From an uncultured Saprospiraceae bacterium (GTDB lineage Bacteria > Bacteroidota > Bacteroidia > Chitinophagales > Saprospiraceae), in the NCBI GenBank assembly GCA_937959115.1, contig CALGAW010000027.1:62001-126000 (forward strand): a stretch of DNA of 64,000 bases, written 5' to 3'. Of the stretch, positions 64,000 through 64,000 are shown in pieces. A model generated the notes under the pieces. It was not told the DNA's origin. It did no database searches and saw nothing but the letters and a program-made list of their open reading frames with translations. The first letter of the stretch is position 1. Every line of letters begins with the position of its first letter. The translations under genes were made by a program, and so were the position numbers.

Positions 64000-64000
64000 G

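Overview
The window looks like chromosomal DNA of a marine or environmental Bacteroidota, most likely of the Saprospiria type. Base composition is low to medium GC. Several genes are preceded by the Bacteroidota -7 promoter motif TAnnTTTG. Two secreted proteases end in type IX secretion (T9SS) type A sorting domains. Many genes encode very large, cysteine-rich cell-surface proteins built from SprB, TSP3-like, SBBP, CBM9-like and dockerin-like modules. No rRNA, tRNA, CRISPR array, insertion sequence or phage gene was recognised.

Layout. (1) 1-27230: a surface-protein region. Four giant secreted proteins (3-7289, 8512-14277, 14558-18913, 22440-27230) share one C-terminal module of about 140 residues ending in a -YF(E/K/D) tail, preceded by calcium-loop repeats of TSP3 type; the first has 27 cysteine-rich copies. 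A small SdrD-B-like protein, a membrane protein, a subtilase and a disordered secreted protein lie among them. (2) 27344-30885: a CoA-transferase, a purine nucleoside phosphorylase and a beta-helix lipoprotein. (3) 31274-36768: a probable metal (zinc?) homeostasis island with a Fur-family regulator, TonB receptor, two lipoproteins and a CobW/COG0523 GTPase with a His-rich linker. Matching 7-1-7 palindromes overlap two promoters. (4) 36959-42590: a coiled-coil surface protein and two T9SS metalloproteases. (5) 42947-44315: three tandem phasin-like genes, the middle one with a histone-H1-like tail. (6) 44441-46524: a lipoprotein, then an aromatic amino-acid operon with a textbook Phe/Tyr attenuator (promoter, leader peptide with 9 Phe/Tyr codons in 12, antiterminator, terminator). 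Directly after it, the start of a prephenate dehydratase gene is joined to the end of what looks like a prephenate dehydrogenase gene, followed by an intact DAHP synthase/chorismate mutase. (7) 46621-53214: a fatty-acid desaturase, a secreted protein, a TPR-CHAT protein preceded by a perfect 16-bp hairpin, an M42 aminopeptidase and pterin-carbinolamine dehydratase. (8) 53313-64000, minus strand: three paralogous giant proteins with beta-helix, apiosidase-like barrel, paired CBM9-like and dockerin-like modules, the last cut by the window edge.

How the parts fit. Regions 1, 4 and 8 point to a cell that invests heavily in adhesion and in breakdown of protein and polysaccharide outside the cell. 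Region 3 looks like a self-contained metal-starvation regulon. Region 6 is the clearest regulatory story: leader-peptide attenuation of aromatic amino-acid synthesis still sits in front of an operon that appears to have lost most of pheA to tyrA, either by a genuine deletion or by an assembly artefact. Functions are read from motifs and family knowledge only; no database search was possible.
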